Positions 43,065 through 52,538 of a DNA stretch of 64,000 nt are shown here, one piece after another. The stretch comes from Phaeovulum vinaykumarii (GTDB taxonomy: Bacteria; Pseudomonadota; Alphaproteobacteria; Rhodobacterales; Rhodobacteraceae), in the NCBI RefSeq assembly GCF_900156695.1, contig NZ_FTOM01000001.1:62001-126000 (forward strand), read 5' to 3'. Below the pieces are notes generated by a model. The model ran no database searches. It was not told the DNA's origin and saw only the letters and a program-made list of their open reading frames with translations. The position numbers were made by a program, and so were the translations under genes. Position 1 is the first letter of the stretch, and every line of letters begins with the position of its first letter.

Positions 43065-43552
43065 GGGGGTGCTCCTGTCCTGGTCCGGGTCGGTTATAGG
43101 CAATCGCCTCGCGCAGGGCGAGAGGGGATTCGCACCCCACCCCGACAGGGGACTGCCCCGCCCCGTCCGCGGCGGGCCCGGCCGGCCGGACAAGAGGCGC
43201 CCCCACGCGCGGCCGCCGCGCAGCGCGCCTGCGTGCGCGCAGGCGAGCGGCCGGGGCAGCCGCGCGCAGCCCGCGCGCCTGGGCGGCGGTCAACATGTCT
43301 GCGGGGACCGCGGGACAGCCGCCGCCCCGCCCCATTCCCGCCGAATCGCAGCCTCGGGCAGGAGCGATCGGGCAGACCAGGGCCGCGGGGCTGACAGGCC
43401 CCGGCGGGCGGGCGCCCCTCGATGGGGCGCCCGCCCGCTCCCCCCCTCCCCGCGCCCGACCCGCGGAAGGCCCCGCAGCCGGCACGCTCTGGTGCAGCGC
43501 ATTCCCCCCGACCGTCCGGCATGCTAAAGCCGCCCGCGAAAGGATCCCTCTG
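43065..43552. other. 488-bp intergenic region between rpiA and rsmA
   Basis: Divergent promoter region of extreme GC content. ORFs cross it in several frames, but all read as arginine/proline/alanine shadows, with no recognised family. The notable content is the perfect 35-bp palindrome at 43404-43438. The AGGATCC just before the rsmA ATG (43541-43547) is the likely ribosome-binding site. Confidence 0.5.
43404..43438. repeat. 35-bp palindrome, 15-bp stem with TCGAT loop (copy 4)
   Basis: Arms 43404-43418 and 43424-43438 are exact inverted repeats around TCGAT. Left arm GCGGGCGGGCGCCCC. It is the fourth member of the family seen at 3803, 9516 and 9551, and lies 115 bp before the rsmA start. 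Confidence 0.8.
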
Positions 43553-44419
43553 ATGGCCACGATCGACGGTTTGCCCCCCCTGCGCGAGGTGATCGCCACC
43601 CACGATCTGCGCGCGCGCAAGGCGCTGGGGCAGAACTTCCTGCTCGACCTGAACCTGACGGCCCGCATCGCGCGCGCGGCGGGCGATCTCGGCGGCGCGG
43701 ATGTGCTCGAGGTCGGCCCCGGCCCCGGCGGCCTCACCCGCGGCCTTCTGGCCGAGGGCGCCCGCCGCGTCCTGGCCATCGAAAAGGACGCCCGCTGCCT
43801 GCCCGCACTGGCCGAGATCGCCGCGCGCTATCCCGGCCGCCTCGAGGTGCTGAACGCCGACGCCCTCGAGATCGACCCGCGCGCCCATCTCGACGCCCCG
43901 ATCCGCGTCGTGGCCAACCTGCCCTACAACGTCGGCACCGAACTGCTGATCCGCTGGCTGACCCCGCCCGACTGGCCGCCCTTCTGGGACAGCCTGACCC
44001 TGATGTTCCAGAAGGAGGTCGCCCAGCGCATCACCGCCCGCCCCGGCTCGGGCGCCTATGGCCGGCTGGCGATCCTCTCGCAATGGCGGACCGAGGCGCG
44101 CATGGTGATGACCCTGCCGCCCGAAGCCTTCGTGCCCGCCCCCAAGGTCCATTCGGCGGTGGTGCATCTCAAGGCGCTGCCCGCGCCCCGCTTCCCGGCC
44201 GACCCCAGGGCGCTCGAAACGGTGGTGGCCGCGGGCTTCAACCAGCGCCGCAAGATGCTGCGCGCGGCCCTCAAGGGCATTTCCCAGCATATCCCCGGCG
44301 GCGCCGAGGCGCTTCTGGACAGCGCAGGCCTTGCCCCCACCGCCCGCGCCGAGGAGATCGACCTCGAAGGCTTCTGCGCCCTTGCCCGCGCCTGGGCGGC
44401 CACGCGCAGCCCCTGCTGA
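43553..44419 (+). CDS. rsmA: 16S rRNA dimethyladenosine transferase
   Basis: A 288-residue methyltransferase (KsgA) that dimethylates two adjacent adenosines near the 3' end of 16S rRNA, a late small-subunit checkpoint. It has [18 protein letters not shown], the SAM-binding [15 protein letters not shown], the catalytic NLPYN and the C-terminal [15 protein letters not shown]. The ATG at 43553 gives the family start [19 protein letters not shown]; an upstream in-frame extension of 86 codons is rejected. It is alone on the plus strand and convergent with the DUF4167 gene. Confidence 0.95.
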   Translation: MATIDGLPPLREVIATHDLRARKALGQNFLLDLNLTARIARAAGDLGGADVLEVGPGPGGLTRGLLAEGARRVLAIEKDARCLPALAEIAARYPGRLEVLNADALEIDPRAHLDAPIRVVANLPYNVGTELLIRWLTPPDWPPFWDSLTLMFQKEVAQRITARPGSGAYGRLAILSQWRTEARMVMTLPPEAFVPAPKVHSAVVHLKALPAPRFPADPRALETVVAAGFNQRRKMLRAALKGISQHIPGGAEALLDSAGLAPTARAEEIDLEGFCALARAWAATRSPC

Positions 44420-44582
44420 GGCCCGAAAAGCCACAGGGCCCGCCCCACCAGACCCCCCCCCAAGAACCCGGCACACCGATGACCGGCGCCCAAGAGGCCG
44501 GCACCTCCAAGACCCTTCAAAGCACGCCCTAACCGGGCCGGGCGGCGATATCCCCATCCGCAAAACGCAAAACGCAAAACGC

Positions 44583-44611
44583 AAAAAAGGGGCCTCCGAA
44601 GAGACCCCTTT
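44583..44611. terminator. Bidirectional terminator after rsmA
   Basis: AAAGGGGCCTC (44586-44596) pairs with GAGACCCCTTT (44601-44611) with one mismatch and a CGAA loop; A- and T-runs flank it. Just upstream (44561-44581) is a 7-nt tandem repeat, CAAAACG three times plus a partial copy. Confidence 0.75.
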
Positions 44612-44717
44612 CAACCGGATTGCGATCCCCATCGACGGAGGCGGCCGCCATATCCGAACCCTGGCAGGATCGGACCTTGGCGGGATCTGCGTCCCGAGGG
44701 ACGCGCCCCTTGCGCGC

Positions 44718-45566
44718 TCAACCCGCCGCGGCAGAGCCGTCGGACTTGGGCCCGGCCGGCGCGGTCTCGGACTTGGCCTCACCCTCGGCGGGCTTGGGGC
44801 TGCGCGGCTTGCGCGGCGCGCGCGGGCGTTTCGCCGGGGCTTCGTCCGCCCCTTCGTCCGCCCGCGGGCTGCGGGTCCGGCGGCTGCGCGTGCTCTCGCG
44901 GCGCGCGGGCGCGGTCCCGTCCTCGGCGGCCGCGCCCCCCCCTTCGGACGGGGCGCCCTCGGTCACCGACAGATCGGCCTCAAGCCGGGCTTCCGGCGTC
45001 TCGACCAGACCGGGGCCATCATCCTCGCCCGGTTCGACCGACAGGAAGGCGGGCATGAACCGCGCCTCGCCGAATCCCTCGCGGCGAGGGGCCTCCTCGG
45101 CCCCGCGGGCACCGGCCGGCCCCGAGGCCGCCCCACCGAATTGCGCCGGGGCGTTCTGAGCGGGGGCATTCTGGGCCTGCGGGTTGTGGGCCTGCGGGTT
45201 GTGGGCCTGCGGGTTCTGGGTGGCGGCGCCTGCCCCCTGATTTCCCGAATTCTGGTTCCCGGCATTCTGGCCCTGATTGTGGCCATTGCCGCCCTGGCGG
45301 TTTTCCTGCTCGCGGGCCAACTCGCGCTGCGCCTCGCCCAGCATCCGCGTGTAATGCTCGGCGTGCTGAAGGAAATTCTGTTCGGCCACGCGGTCGTTGG
45401 ACAGCTGCGCATCCCGCGCCAGCGCAAGATACTTGTCGATGATCTGCTGGGGGGTGCCGCGCACCTTGCCCTCGGGCCCCGAGCTGTCAAAAACCCGGTT
45501 GACGATGTTACCGATCGAGCGTTGCCGGTTCGATTTCGACCGCGAGCGGGATTTGGATGATCTCAT
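44718..45566 (-). CDS. DUF4167 protein
   Basis: A 282-residue protein. The conserved DUF4167 N-terminus (MRSSKSRSRSKSNRQRSIGN, VFDSSGPEGKVRGTPQQIID, KYLALARDAQLSNDRVAEQN, FLQHAEHYTRMLGEAQ) takes up the first 100 residues and looks nucleic-acid binding. The rest is disordered: an N/Q/A-rich part with the repeat NPQAH/NAPAQ (about 125-150) and a long acidic-basic tail rich in PRAPRKPRSPKPAE. Function is unknown; alphaproteobacterial distribution is typical. The ATG at 45566 matches the family start, although the frame is open for 59 codons upstream. Confidence 0.88.
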   Translation of the reverse strand: MRSSKSRSRSKSNRQRSIGNIVNRVFDSSGPEGKVRGTPQQIIDKYLALARDAQLSNDRVAEQNFLQHAEHYTRMLGEAQRELAREQENRQGGNGHNQGQNAGNQNSGNQGAGAATQNPQAHNPQAHNPQAQNAPAQNAPAQFGGAASGPAGARGAEEAPRREGFGEARFMPAFLSVEPGEDDGPGLVETPEARLEADLSVTEGAPSEGGGAAAEDGTAPARRESTRSRRTRSPRADEGADEAPAKRPRAPRKPRSPKPAEGEAKSETAPAGPKSDGSAAAG

Positions 45567-45905
45567 GAGCTTTCGTGTGTTGGATGCCCGAAGGGCTCTG
45601 GCGGTCATGGCTCTGGCCGTCACGGGACGCCTCTTGCGTCCACGAAGATCCGAACCTGCGGTGGAATGCTGCCTGTGAGGGGGGAATGCATCTTCGCCAC
45701 TCACGCGCTTCTCTAAGCATGACACTGCCAGAGTGACAAGCACAAATCCTTAATTTCCGCGCGATCGGGGCCATTATCGGCGCTGTGTCGCACCCTGGGG
45801 CCGGCAACGCCCCCAAGGCCCGTGCCCCAACGCCGCCCCACGAAAGCCGATCCGCGAACGCCGATCCGCGAACGCCGCTCCACGAAAGCCTGAGGGGGGG
45901 GGAGG
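45567..45905. other. 339-bp intergenic region upstream of the DUF4167 gene
   Basis: The sequence next to the gene start (45680-45790) is less GC-rich and is the likely promoter region. Closer to prmC it contains a 14-bp minisatellite (45833-45888) and a 9-G run (45894-45902) directly before the prmC stop codon. No RNA gene is seen. Confidence 0.5.
45833..45888. repeat. 14-bp tandem repeat, four units
   Basis: Units: CCGCCCCACGAAAG (45833), CCGATCCGCGAACG (45847), the same again (45861), and CCGCTCCACGAAAG (45875). The inner two are identical and the outer two are nearly alike. The 14-bp period excludes a coding repeat. Confidence 0.85.
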
Positions 45906-46775
45906 TCAGCCCGGCGCCTGCGCCGCCACCACCCGGTCGCGCCCGTCCAGATCGGGCAGGACGCGGACATCGCGCAGCCCCGCCGCCTGCGCCAGCGCCG
46001 CGACCGCCGCGCCCTGCTGCCAGCCGATCTCGAGCAAGAGCCGCCCCCCCGGCGCCAGATGCGGCCCCACCCCCGACAGGATCGCGCGATAGGCCGCCAG
46101 CCCGTCGCCGCCAGGGCTCAGCGCCAGATGCGGCTCCCAATCGCGCACCTCGGGCGCAAGCGCCGCCATCTCGTCGGCGGCGATATAGGGCGGGTTCGAC
46201 ACGATCAGATCAAAGCGCCCCTCGACCGCGGCGAACCAGTCCGAGCAGCGCAGATCCACCCGCGCCGTCAACCCCAGATCGGCGGCATTGGCGCGCGCCA
46301 CCGCAAGCGCCTCGGGCGAGAGGTCAACCCCCACCCCCTGCGCCGCGCGCCGTTCGGCCAGACAGCTGAGCAAGATGCAGCCGGTGCCGGTGCCCAGATC
46401 GAGAACACGCGCAAAAGGTGCAGCAAGGGCCTGTTCGACAAGGGTTTCCGTCTCGGGGCGCGGGTCGAGCGTGGCGCGGGTGACGCGAAAGCTGCGCCCC
46501 CAGAATTCGCGCCGGCCGGTGATCTGGGCCACCGGCTCGTGCGCGGCGCGGCGGGCCAGCAGATCGGCAAATCCCGCGCGCGGCTCGGCGCCCAGCGGAT
46601 CGGCCAGATGCAGCGTCATCCGATCGGGCGAAAGCCCCAGCACATGCGCCATCAGCCGGCGGGCATCGCGCGCCGCCCCTTCGATGCCCTGCGCCTCGAG
46701 AAAGGCCCGCCCCGCCCGCAGCGCGGCATCGACATGAGGCGCCTCGCCCAGCGCCGCGCGCGCGGCGGCCGTCAC
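45906..46775 (-). CDS. prmC: Peptide chain release factor N5-glutamine methyltransferase
   Basis: A 289-residue methyltransferase (HemK) that methylates the glutamine of the GGQ motif in release factors. It has the N-terminal helical domain ([20 protein letters not shown]), [23 protein letters not shown], the SAM-binding [14 protein letters not shown] and the catalytic NPPY (194-197). Its start overlaps the prfA stop by four bases, so enzyme and substrate are translated together. Confidence 0.95.
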   Translation of the reverse strand: MTAAARAALGEAPHVDAALRAGRAFLEAQGIEGAARDARRLMAHVLGLSPDRMTLHLADPLGAEPRAGFADLLARRAAHEPVAQITGRREFWGRSFRVTRATLDPRPETETLVEQALAAPFARVLDLGTGTGCILLSCLAERRAAQGVGVDLSPEALAVARANAADLGLTARVDLRCSDWFAAVEGRFDLIVSNPPYIAADEMAALAPEVRDWEPHLALSPGGDGLAAYRAILSGVGPHLAPGGRLLLEIGWQQGAAVAALAQAAGLRDVRVLPDLDGRDRVVAAQAPG

Positions 46776-47833
46776 CCCACCCCCTCCATCTGCGCCAGCT
46801 TCGCCGCCTGGTCATGCGCCACCAGCGCGTCGATCACCGCGCCCAGATCGCCCTCCATGATCTGGCCCAGCGCATAGAGCGTCAGATTGATGCGGTGGTC
46901 GGTCATCCGGCCTTGCGGGAAATTATAGGTGCGGATGCGTTCCGAGCGATCGCCCGAACCCACCTGCGCGCGCCGGTCGGCGGCGCGTTCGGTCGCGGCG
47001 CGGTCGCGCTCGATCTCGTAGAGCCGCGCGCGCAGCACCGCCAGCGCATTGGCGCGGTTCTGGTGCTGGGACTTCTCGGAGCTGGTGACCACGATCCCCG
47101 TGGGAAGGTGGGTGATGCGCACCGCCGAATCGGTCGTGTTGACGTGCTGGCCGCCGGCGCCGCTGGCGCGCATCGTGTCGATGCGGATATCCGAGGCGGG
47201 GATGTCGATGTCGACCTCGTCGGCCTCGGGCAGGACCGCGACCGTCGCCGCCGAAGTATGGATGCGCCCGCCGGCCTCGGTTTCGGGGACGCGCTGGACG
47301 CGATGCACGCCGGATTCGTATTTGAGCCGGGCAAAGACCCCCTCGCCCACGATCCGCACCACCGCCTCGCGCACACCGCCCAATTCCGATTCGGTCAGCG
47401 CCATCACCTCGAAGCCCCAGCCCTGGGCCTCGGCATGGCGCTGATACATGCGCAACAGATCGCCCGCGAACAGCGCGGCCTCCTCGCCCCCGGTGCCGGG
47501 GCGGATCTCCAGGATCGCGGGGCGCGCATCGGCGGCGTCGCGCGGCAGCAGCGCCAGGCGCAACCCCTCCTCGAGCGCGGGCATCCCCGCCTTGAGCCGC
47601 GCGATCTCCTCGGCGGCCAGCGCGCGCATCTCGGGGTCGGCCAGCCAGCCCGCGGCCTCGGCCAGATCCGCCTGCCCCTGCCGCCAGGCCGCAATCTGCG
47701 CGACGACAGGCTTCAGCTCGGAATATTCGCGGCTGAAACGGACGATCTGCGCCGGGTCTGCGCCCTGCGCAAGCGCGGCCTCGAGGAATTCGAAGCGCTG
47801 AAGGATCTGGTCAAGGCGGTCTTCGGGAAGCAT
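46772..47833 (-). CDS. prfA: Peptide chain release factor 1
   Basis: A 353-residue RF1 that recognises UAA/UAG and releases the finished peptide. The GGQ motif is at 227-229 ([20 protein letters not shown]), and the tripeptide that reads the stop codon is PET at 183-185 ([14 protein letters not shown]). The start [20 protein letters not shown] at 47833 fits the family; a longer open frame is rejected. It precedes prmC, the methylase of its GGQ glutamine, and lies 31 bp after speB. Confidence 0.96.
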   Translation of the reverse strand: MLPEDRLDQILQRFEFLEAALAQGADPAQIVRFSREYSELKPVVAQIAAWRQGQADLAEAAGWLADPEMRALAAEEIARLKAGMPALEEGLRLALLPRDAADARPAILEIRPGTGGEEAALFAGDLLRMYQRHAEAQGWGFEVMALTESELGGVREAVVRIVGEGVFARLKYESGVHRVQRVPETEAGGRIHTSAATVAVLPEADEVDIDIPASDIRIDTMRASGAGGQHVNTTDSAVRITHLPTGIVVTSSEKSQHQNRANALAVLRARLYEIERDRAATERAADRRAQVGSGDRSERIRTYNFPQGRMTDHRINLTLYALGQIMEGDLGAVIDALVAHDQAAKLAQMEGVG

Positions 47834-47864
47834 CTCCGCGATGTGGCGCGAGACGGCGCCCCGG

Positions 47865-48845
47865 TCAAGGGGCGGCCCGTCGCGTGGCGGCGTAAAGACA
47901 GGCGATTTCCACCGCGACATGTGCCCCGGCGATGGCGGTGGCGCCGGTGGTGTCATAGGGCGGGGACACCTCGACCACATCGCCGCCCAGAAGGTTGACG
48001 CCGCGCAGGTCCTTCAGGATCTGCGCCGCCTGCCACGAGGCGAGCCCCCCCCAGACCGGCGTGCCCGTGCCCGGCGCAAAGGCGGGGTCCAGACAGTCGA
48101 TGTCAAAGCTCAGGTAGCACGGGCGCGCGCCCACCACCTCGATGATCTCCTGCGCGACGGTCTCGGGCGAGATCCGATGCACGGCCGGGGCATCGACGAT
48201 GGTCACCCCCATCGTATCGGGATTGTCGGTGCGGATACCCACCGAAACCGTGGCGGCGGGGTCCACGACGCCTTCGCGAATGGCCTTGTAAAGGAAGGTG
48301 CCGTGGTCGATCCGGGCGGGGTTGTCGTCGGCCCAGGTGTCGGTGTGGGCGTCGAAATGGATCAGGGCCAGCGGCGCGCCCAGCGCTTCGGCATGCGCGC
48401 GCAGGATCGGCAGCGTCACGAAATGATCCCCGCCCAGCACCAGCGTCCCCGCGCCCGCGCGCAGGATCTCGGCCACGCGGGCCTGAAGCGTGCCCGGAAA
48501 GGCCCCCAGATCGGCGTAATCGAAGGCCAGATCGCCGGTGTCGACGATCTCCAGCACCTCGGTCGGGTCGAAGCCCCAGCCATAGGGCGCATCGGGCGCC
48601 TGAAGGGCGCTGGCCTCGCGGATGGCGCGCGGCCCGAAACGGGTGCCGGGCCGGTTGGTCACCGCCTGATCGAACGGCACACCCAGAACCGCCAGGTCCA
48701 CCCCGGTCAGATCCTTGCTGTAGCGCCGGCGCAGGAACGAGGTCGCCCCTGCAAAGGTGTTCTCGAAGACCGGGCCGCGATTGCCGCCGGCCTCCGGTCG
48801 TGCAAAGGCCATGTCCACCTGATGTCGTGCATCCTCGAGCGCCAT
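47865..48845 (-). CDS. speB: Agmatinase (ureohydrolase family)
   Basis: A 326-residue manganese ureohydrolase likely to convert agmatine to putrescine and urea. Metal ligands are seen in [20 protein letters not shown] and [40 protein letters not shown] is typical of agmatinases. Related substrates such as guanidinobutyrate or guanidine cannot be excluded. It lies just upstream of prfA on the same strand. Confidence 0.88.
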   Translation of the reverse strand: MALEDARHQVDMAFARPEAGGNRGPVFENTFAGATSFLRRRYSKDLTGVDLAVLGVPFDQAVTNRPGTRFGPRAIREASALQAPDAPYGWGFDPTEVLEIVDTGDLAFDYADLGAFPGTLQARVAEILRAGAGTLVLGGDHFVTLPILRAHAEALGAPLALIHFDAHTDTWADDNPARIDHGTFLYKAIREGVVDPAATVSVGIRTDNPDTMGVTIVDAPAVHRISPETVAQEIIEVVGARPCYLSFDIDCLDPAFAPGTGTPVWGGLASWQAAQILKDLRGVNLLGGDVVEVSPPYDTTGATAIAGAHVAVEIACLYAATRRAAP

Positions 48846-48997
48846 GCTCCGCCGTCCTTCCCAGATCCGTCCATTGCTGCGGGGCGTTCCCGCCTGTTGC
48901 GCCCCCGCACGCGGTAGACTGCGCGCCGCCGCGCCGGGGTCAAGCGGAACCGAGCGTCGCGGGCAATCATAAGCGAAAGATGAATCTTCGAGTCGCC

Positions 48998-49011
48998 CTG
49001 ATCCAGATCAA
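48998..49011. promoter_or_regulatory. FNR/FnrL-type binding site
   Basis: CTGATCCAGATCAA matches the FNR consensus TTGAT-N4-ATCAA at 9 of 10 positions. It is 60 bp upstream of the cytochrome c peroxidase start. A promoter with its start near 49045 would place the site near -41.5, an activating position; a TACAAT at 49045-49050 is an alternative -10. Confidence 0.65.
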
Positions 49012-49070
49012 ATCGTCTCACGCAATTGTGAGTTAGAAAGATTCTACAATCTTGCCAACAGGAGCCTCCG

Positions 49071-50114
49071 ATGTCCTCCGCGAAATTCTCCCTTGCCGCT
49101 GCCGCGCTGGTCGTGGCGGCGCCCGCGCTGGCCGATGACGCCGCCCTGCGCGAGCAGGCCCGCGAGCTGTTCGAAACCATCCCTCTGGCCGCGCCGACCC
49201 TGGAAAACAACGTGATCTCGCGCGATCGCGTCGATCTGGGCGCCATGCTCTTCTTCGATCCGCGCATGTCGCGTTCGGGTCTGTTCTCGTGCCAATCGTG
49301 CCACAACATCGGGCTGGGCGGCGTGGACGGTCTGGAAACCTCGATCGGGCACGGCTGGCAGAAGGGGCCGCGCAACGCCCCCACCATGCTGAACGCGGTC
49401 TTCAACATCGCCCAGTTCTGGGACGGCCGCGCCCCGGATCTGGCCGCGCAGGCCAAGGGCCCGGTCCAGGCCGGGGTCGAGATGAACAACACCCCCGACC
49501 GCGTGGTGGCCACGCTCGAATCCATGCCCGGCTATGTCGAGGCCTTTGACGCCGCCTTCCCCGGCGAGGAAAACCCGATCACCTTCGACAATTTCGCGCT
49601 GGCGGTCGAAGCCTTCGAGGCCACGCTGATCACCCCCAACGCCAAGTTCGACCAGTTCCTGATGGGCAATGACGGCGCCATGAGCGATCAGGAGAAACGC
49701 GGCCTGGCGCTGTTCATCGACACCGGCTGCGTGGCCTGCCACGCCGGCATCAACGTCGGCGGCCAGGGCTATTACCCCTTCGGCGTGGTCGAGAAACCCG
49801 GCGCCGACATCCTGCCCGAAGGCGACAAGGGCCGCTTTGCCGTCACCGAAACGGCCGATGACGATTACGTCTTCCGCGCCGCGCCGCTGCGCAACATCGC
49901 GCTGACCGCGCCCTATTTCCACTCGGGCAAGGTCTGGGATCTCAAGCAGGCGGTGGCGATCATGGCCAACTCGCAGCTGGGCGCGGAATTGTCCGAAGAG
50001 CAGATCGACGACATCGTGGCCTTCCTGGGCGCGCTGACGGGCGAACAGCCGCAGGTCGTGCATCCGACGCTGCCGCCGCGCACGATGACGACGCCGCTGC
50101 CCGAGGAAATGTAA
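49071..50114 (+). CDS. Di-haem cytochrome c peroxidase
   Basis: A 347-residue periplasmic enzyme that reduces hydrogen peroxide with electrons from cytochrome c. A signal peptide spans residues 1-21 (ending APALA). The high- and low-potential haem sites are CQSCH (C74, C77, H78) and CVACH (C220, C223, H224). NAPTMLNAVFNIAQFWDGRA and PLRNIALTAPYFHSG are family hallmarks. AGGAG precedes the start with 6-bp spacing, and an FNR-type site upstream suggests induction at low oxygen, as in other Rhodobacterales. A strong terminator follows. Confidence 0.95.
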   Translation: MSSAKFSLAAAALVVAAPALADDAALREQARELFETIPLAAPTLENNVISRDRVDLGAMLFFDPRMSRSGLFSCQSCHNIGLGGVDGLETSIGHGWQKGPRNAPTMLNAVFNIAQFWDGRAPDLAAQAKGPVQAGVEMNNTPDRVVATLESMPGYVEAFDAAFPGEENPITFDNFALAVEAFEATLITPNAKFDQFLMGNDGAMSDQEKRGLALFIDTGCVACHAGINVGGQGYYPFGVVEKPGADILPEGDKGRFAVTETADDDYVFRAAPLRNIALTAPYFHSGKVWDLKQAVAIMANSQLGAELSEEQIDDIVAFLGALTGEQPQVVHPTLPPRTMTTPLPEEM

Positions 50115-50139
50115 GCCTTCCCTTCGTCTGCGACCGATG

Positions 50140-50167
50140 GGCCGTCCCCCTTGGGGGCGGCCTTTTT
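50140..50167 (+). terminator. Intrinsic terminator of the cytochrome c peroxidase gene
   Basis: GGCCG (50140-50144), a bulged T, then CCCC pairs with GGGG and CGGCC (50154-50162), followed by TTTTT. It lies 25 bp after the stop codon. Confidence 0.88.
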
Positions 50168-50205
50168 CATGGCCCGCAGTGCGCGCGCGGGGGGACAGGG
50201 TGGGC

Positions 50206-51783
50206 CTAGCGCGGCACCACGAAGACCTGGCCGGGGTAGATCAGGTCGGGGTCGCGGATCTGGGCGCGGTTGGCCTCGAAGATCCGGGTATAGAGAATGC
50301 CGCGCCCATAGGCCCGGCGCGAAATCGCCCAGAGCGTCGCCCCCGAGGCGATGGTGACGCGCTGCACCGACACGCCATCCGCCGCGCTGACCGCGATCGG
50401 CGCGGGCCGGGCGCCGGTCTGCCCCCCCTCGCCCGGCAGGGCGGACGCCACGGCCGTATCGTCGCCGGCCGGCGCGGGAGCGGAGGAGGCGGCGACGCCC
50501 CGCATGTCCCGTTCCGGCATGTCCCGTTCCGGCATGCGCAGATATTCGACCTCGATCCGCGCCAGCACGCGGGCCGCACCGTCTTCGGGGTCGCGCGACA
50601 GGCGCAGCCCCTGCGGCGCGCCCTCGAGCCCCTCAAGGCGCAAAAGCGCCCGCCCCGCGGTCACGTTCTCCAGCCGCACGCGGAACCGCCCCTCGCGGCC
50701 GGTCGGCACATGCGCGGCATAGGCGCCGTCCAGATAGACGACGACCTGCCCGATCCGCGGCCCCGCCCGGCCCGACAGGATCACGGACTGATCCGCCTGG
50801 GTCAGCGTATCCAGCACCAGCATCCCCGCAGGCACCGGCGCGGCGGGCTGCATCAGCCTTGGCCCTTCGGCGCCCAGCACCAGGACGCGCCGCGCCGGGT
50901 CCGACGCGAAGAACGCGCGCGGGCGGTCGGCCTCGGCCGCGGCGGGCGGCGTCGGAACGGGCGCGGGATCGGCTTCGGCGGCGCCGGCGGGCGCTGCCGC
51001 GATCTCCACCTCGGCCGACGGCGCAGCGGCGGTGTCGCCGTGCTCCGCCACCGCTTCGGGCGTGATCTGACCGGTCGCACCGGGGGACAGCTCTCGCTCG
51101 GGGCGGACCGACGGCAGCAGGACCAGCGTTTCACCGGCCGGGCGCAGCGCACCGGCGTCATCCGCAGCCCGCAGCCCGATCACGCGCGGCCGGTCGGCTT
51201 CGGGCAGATCCAGCACCAGCGCAAAGGCGCCATCCGCCCCGGCGCGGCTGCGCCCGACGGGCAGGCCGTCCACGACGATCTCGACCTCGGCGGCAGGCGG
51301 GGCATGACCGGCCACCACCACCGAAGGGCCTTCGGCGCGCAGAAGGTCAAACCCCGCCGAATCGTCGCCCCACGCATCGGGGGTCCGGCCATCGGCCATG
51401 CCGGTCACCGCCGCCGCGTCGGGACCATCCGCGCGTTCTGCAAGCGTGGCCGGGTCCGGCGCCACCGCTTGCGCCGGGGCCGGCGCGGTCTCGGCCGGGC
51501 GCGGCGCCTGCGGTGTGGAGGACTCGGAGCGCGCCTCGGGCGGGGTGACTTCAGCGCCCCCTCCCGCCCCCGGCGGCGCTTGCGGCGGGGTCTGCGCTTC
51601 GGGCGTGGGCGCGCTGTTCAGGCTCAGGAATGCGGCCAGCCCCGCCAGCAGCATCACCGCCGCCGACGCCCCCAGCGCCATGTTCCCCGCGCGCCGCGCC
51701 GCGCCCGGCCCTGCGGGATCTGCCGGCCCTGCGGCCGTGTCGTGATGCGGATCGTCCTGCATCGCCTTCGCGGTCCTCGACAT
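50206..51783 (-). CDS. LysM-domain envelope protein
   Basis: A 525-residue protein with a short cytoplasmic N-terminus, one membrane helix (about 34-53, [20 protein letters not shown]), a long proline/alanine-rich segment, a beta-rich domain resembling bacterial Ig-like repeats ([20 protein letters not shown] and a second copy near [20 protein letters not shown]), and a C-terminal LysM domain (about 470-525, [20 protein letters not shown] ending [10 protein letters not shown]). It probably binds peptidoglycan from the inner membrane. The start is uncertain: ATG 51783 or 51762. A six-residue duplication ([11 protein letters not shown]) lies before the LysM domain. Confidence 0.85.
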   Translation of the reverse strand: MSRTAKAMQDDPHHDTAAGPADPAGPGAARRAGNMALGASAAVMLLAGLAAFLSLNSAPTPEAQTPPQAPPGAGGGAEVTPPEARSESSTPQAPRPAETAPAPAQAVAPDPATLAERADGPDAAAVTGMADGRTPDAWGDDSAGFDLLRAEGPSVVVAGHAPPAAEVEIVVDGLPVGRSRAGADGAFALVLDLPEADRPRVIGLRAADDAGALRPAGETLVLLPSVRPERELSPGATGQITPEAVAEHGDTAAAPSAEVEIAAAPAGAAEADPAPVPTPPAAAEADRPRAFFASDPARRVLVLGAEGPRLMQPAAPVPAGMLVLDTLTQADQSVILSGRAGPRIGQVVVYLDGAYAAHVPTGREGRFRVRLENVTAGRALLRLEGLEGAPQGLRLSRDPEDGAARVLARIEVEYLRMPERDMPERDMRGVAASSAPAPAGDDTAVASALPGEGGQTGARPAPIAVSAADGVSVQRVTIASGATLWAISRRAYGRGILYTRIFEANRAQIRDPDLIYPGQVFVVPR

Positions 51784-51980
51784 CAATGTCCGCGCCCGTT
51801 CGGCGGCGCCCCGGCGATCGTTCCGAAACCGCGTCGGCCCGCATTCCGGGCAATTCCGGCATTGATGCCGCGGCAGACCGGCCTTCGGACCGGCGCCCTT
51901 GAGCGAACCTATCAAGCCCGCTATCACCGCTCAAGAGAGCCGCGCGCCCTGGCCCCCGCTCCGTCCGAAAAGGAGACCCC

Positions 51981-52538
51981 ATGCCCCGCCCCACCCGTTC
52001 GGTCTGTGTCTACTGCGGCTCGCGCCACGGCGCCCGCCCGGCCTATGCCGAAGCCGCCCGCGCCACCGGCACGATGCTGGCCCGCAAGGGCTGGCGGCTG
52101 GTCTATGGCGCCGGCGACGTGGGCCTGATGGGCGAGGTCGCGCGCGCCGCCCAGGAGGCCGGGGCCGAGACCTTCGGCGTCATCCCCACCCATCTCTTCC
52201 GCCACGAGGTCGGCAAGCGCGACCTGACCACCTTCGTCGTCACCGAGAACATGCACGAGCGCAAGAAGGTCATGTTCATGAACTCGGACGCGATTGCGGT
52301 GCTGCCGGGGGGGGCGGGCTCGCTCGACGAATTGTTCGAGGTGCTGACCTGGCGCCAGCTGGGCCTGCACGAGAAACCGATCTTCCTGCTCGATACGGAA
52401 GATTACTGGAAGCCGCTGATGCTGATGATGCAGCAGATGATCGGCGAGGGTTTCGCCGATGCCAGCCTTCTGGATTACCTGATCCGCGTGCCCGATGTCG
52501 CGGCGCTGGAGGACGGGCTGGCCGCCGCGCTGGGCTGA
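51981..52538 (+). CDS. LOG-family nucleotide phosphoribohydrolase (TIGR00730)
   Basis: A 185-residue enzyme with the Rossmann fold of the LOG (Lonely guy) family, which cleaves the N-glycosidic bond of nucleoside 5'-monophosphates, including cytokinin forms. It has SVCVYCGSRHGARPAYAEAA, LVYGAGDVGLMGEVARAA and the catalytic region MHERKKVMFMNSDAIAVLPG with GGAGSLDELFE (usual form PGGxGTxxE, here with Ser for Thr). GGAG lies before the ATG at 51981. Its 3' end overlaps the convergent rarD by 64 bp. Confidence 0.9.
   Translation: MPRPTRSVCVYCGSRHGARPAYAEAARATGTMLARKGWRLVYGAGDVGLMGEVARAAQEAGAETFGVIPTHLFRHEVGKRDLTTFVVTENMHERKKVMFMNSDAIAVLPGGAGSLDELFEVLTWRQLGLHEKPIFLLDTEDYWKPLMLMMQQMIGEGFADASLLDYLIRVPDVAALEDGLAAALG

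Noticed and set aside
44561-44588. Possible CRISPR-like short repeat (CAAAACG units)
   Set aside because: The unit is 7 nt with no spacers, so it is a simple tandem repeat next to a terminator.
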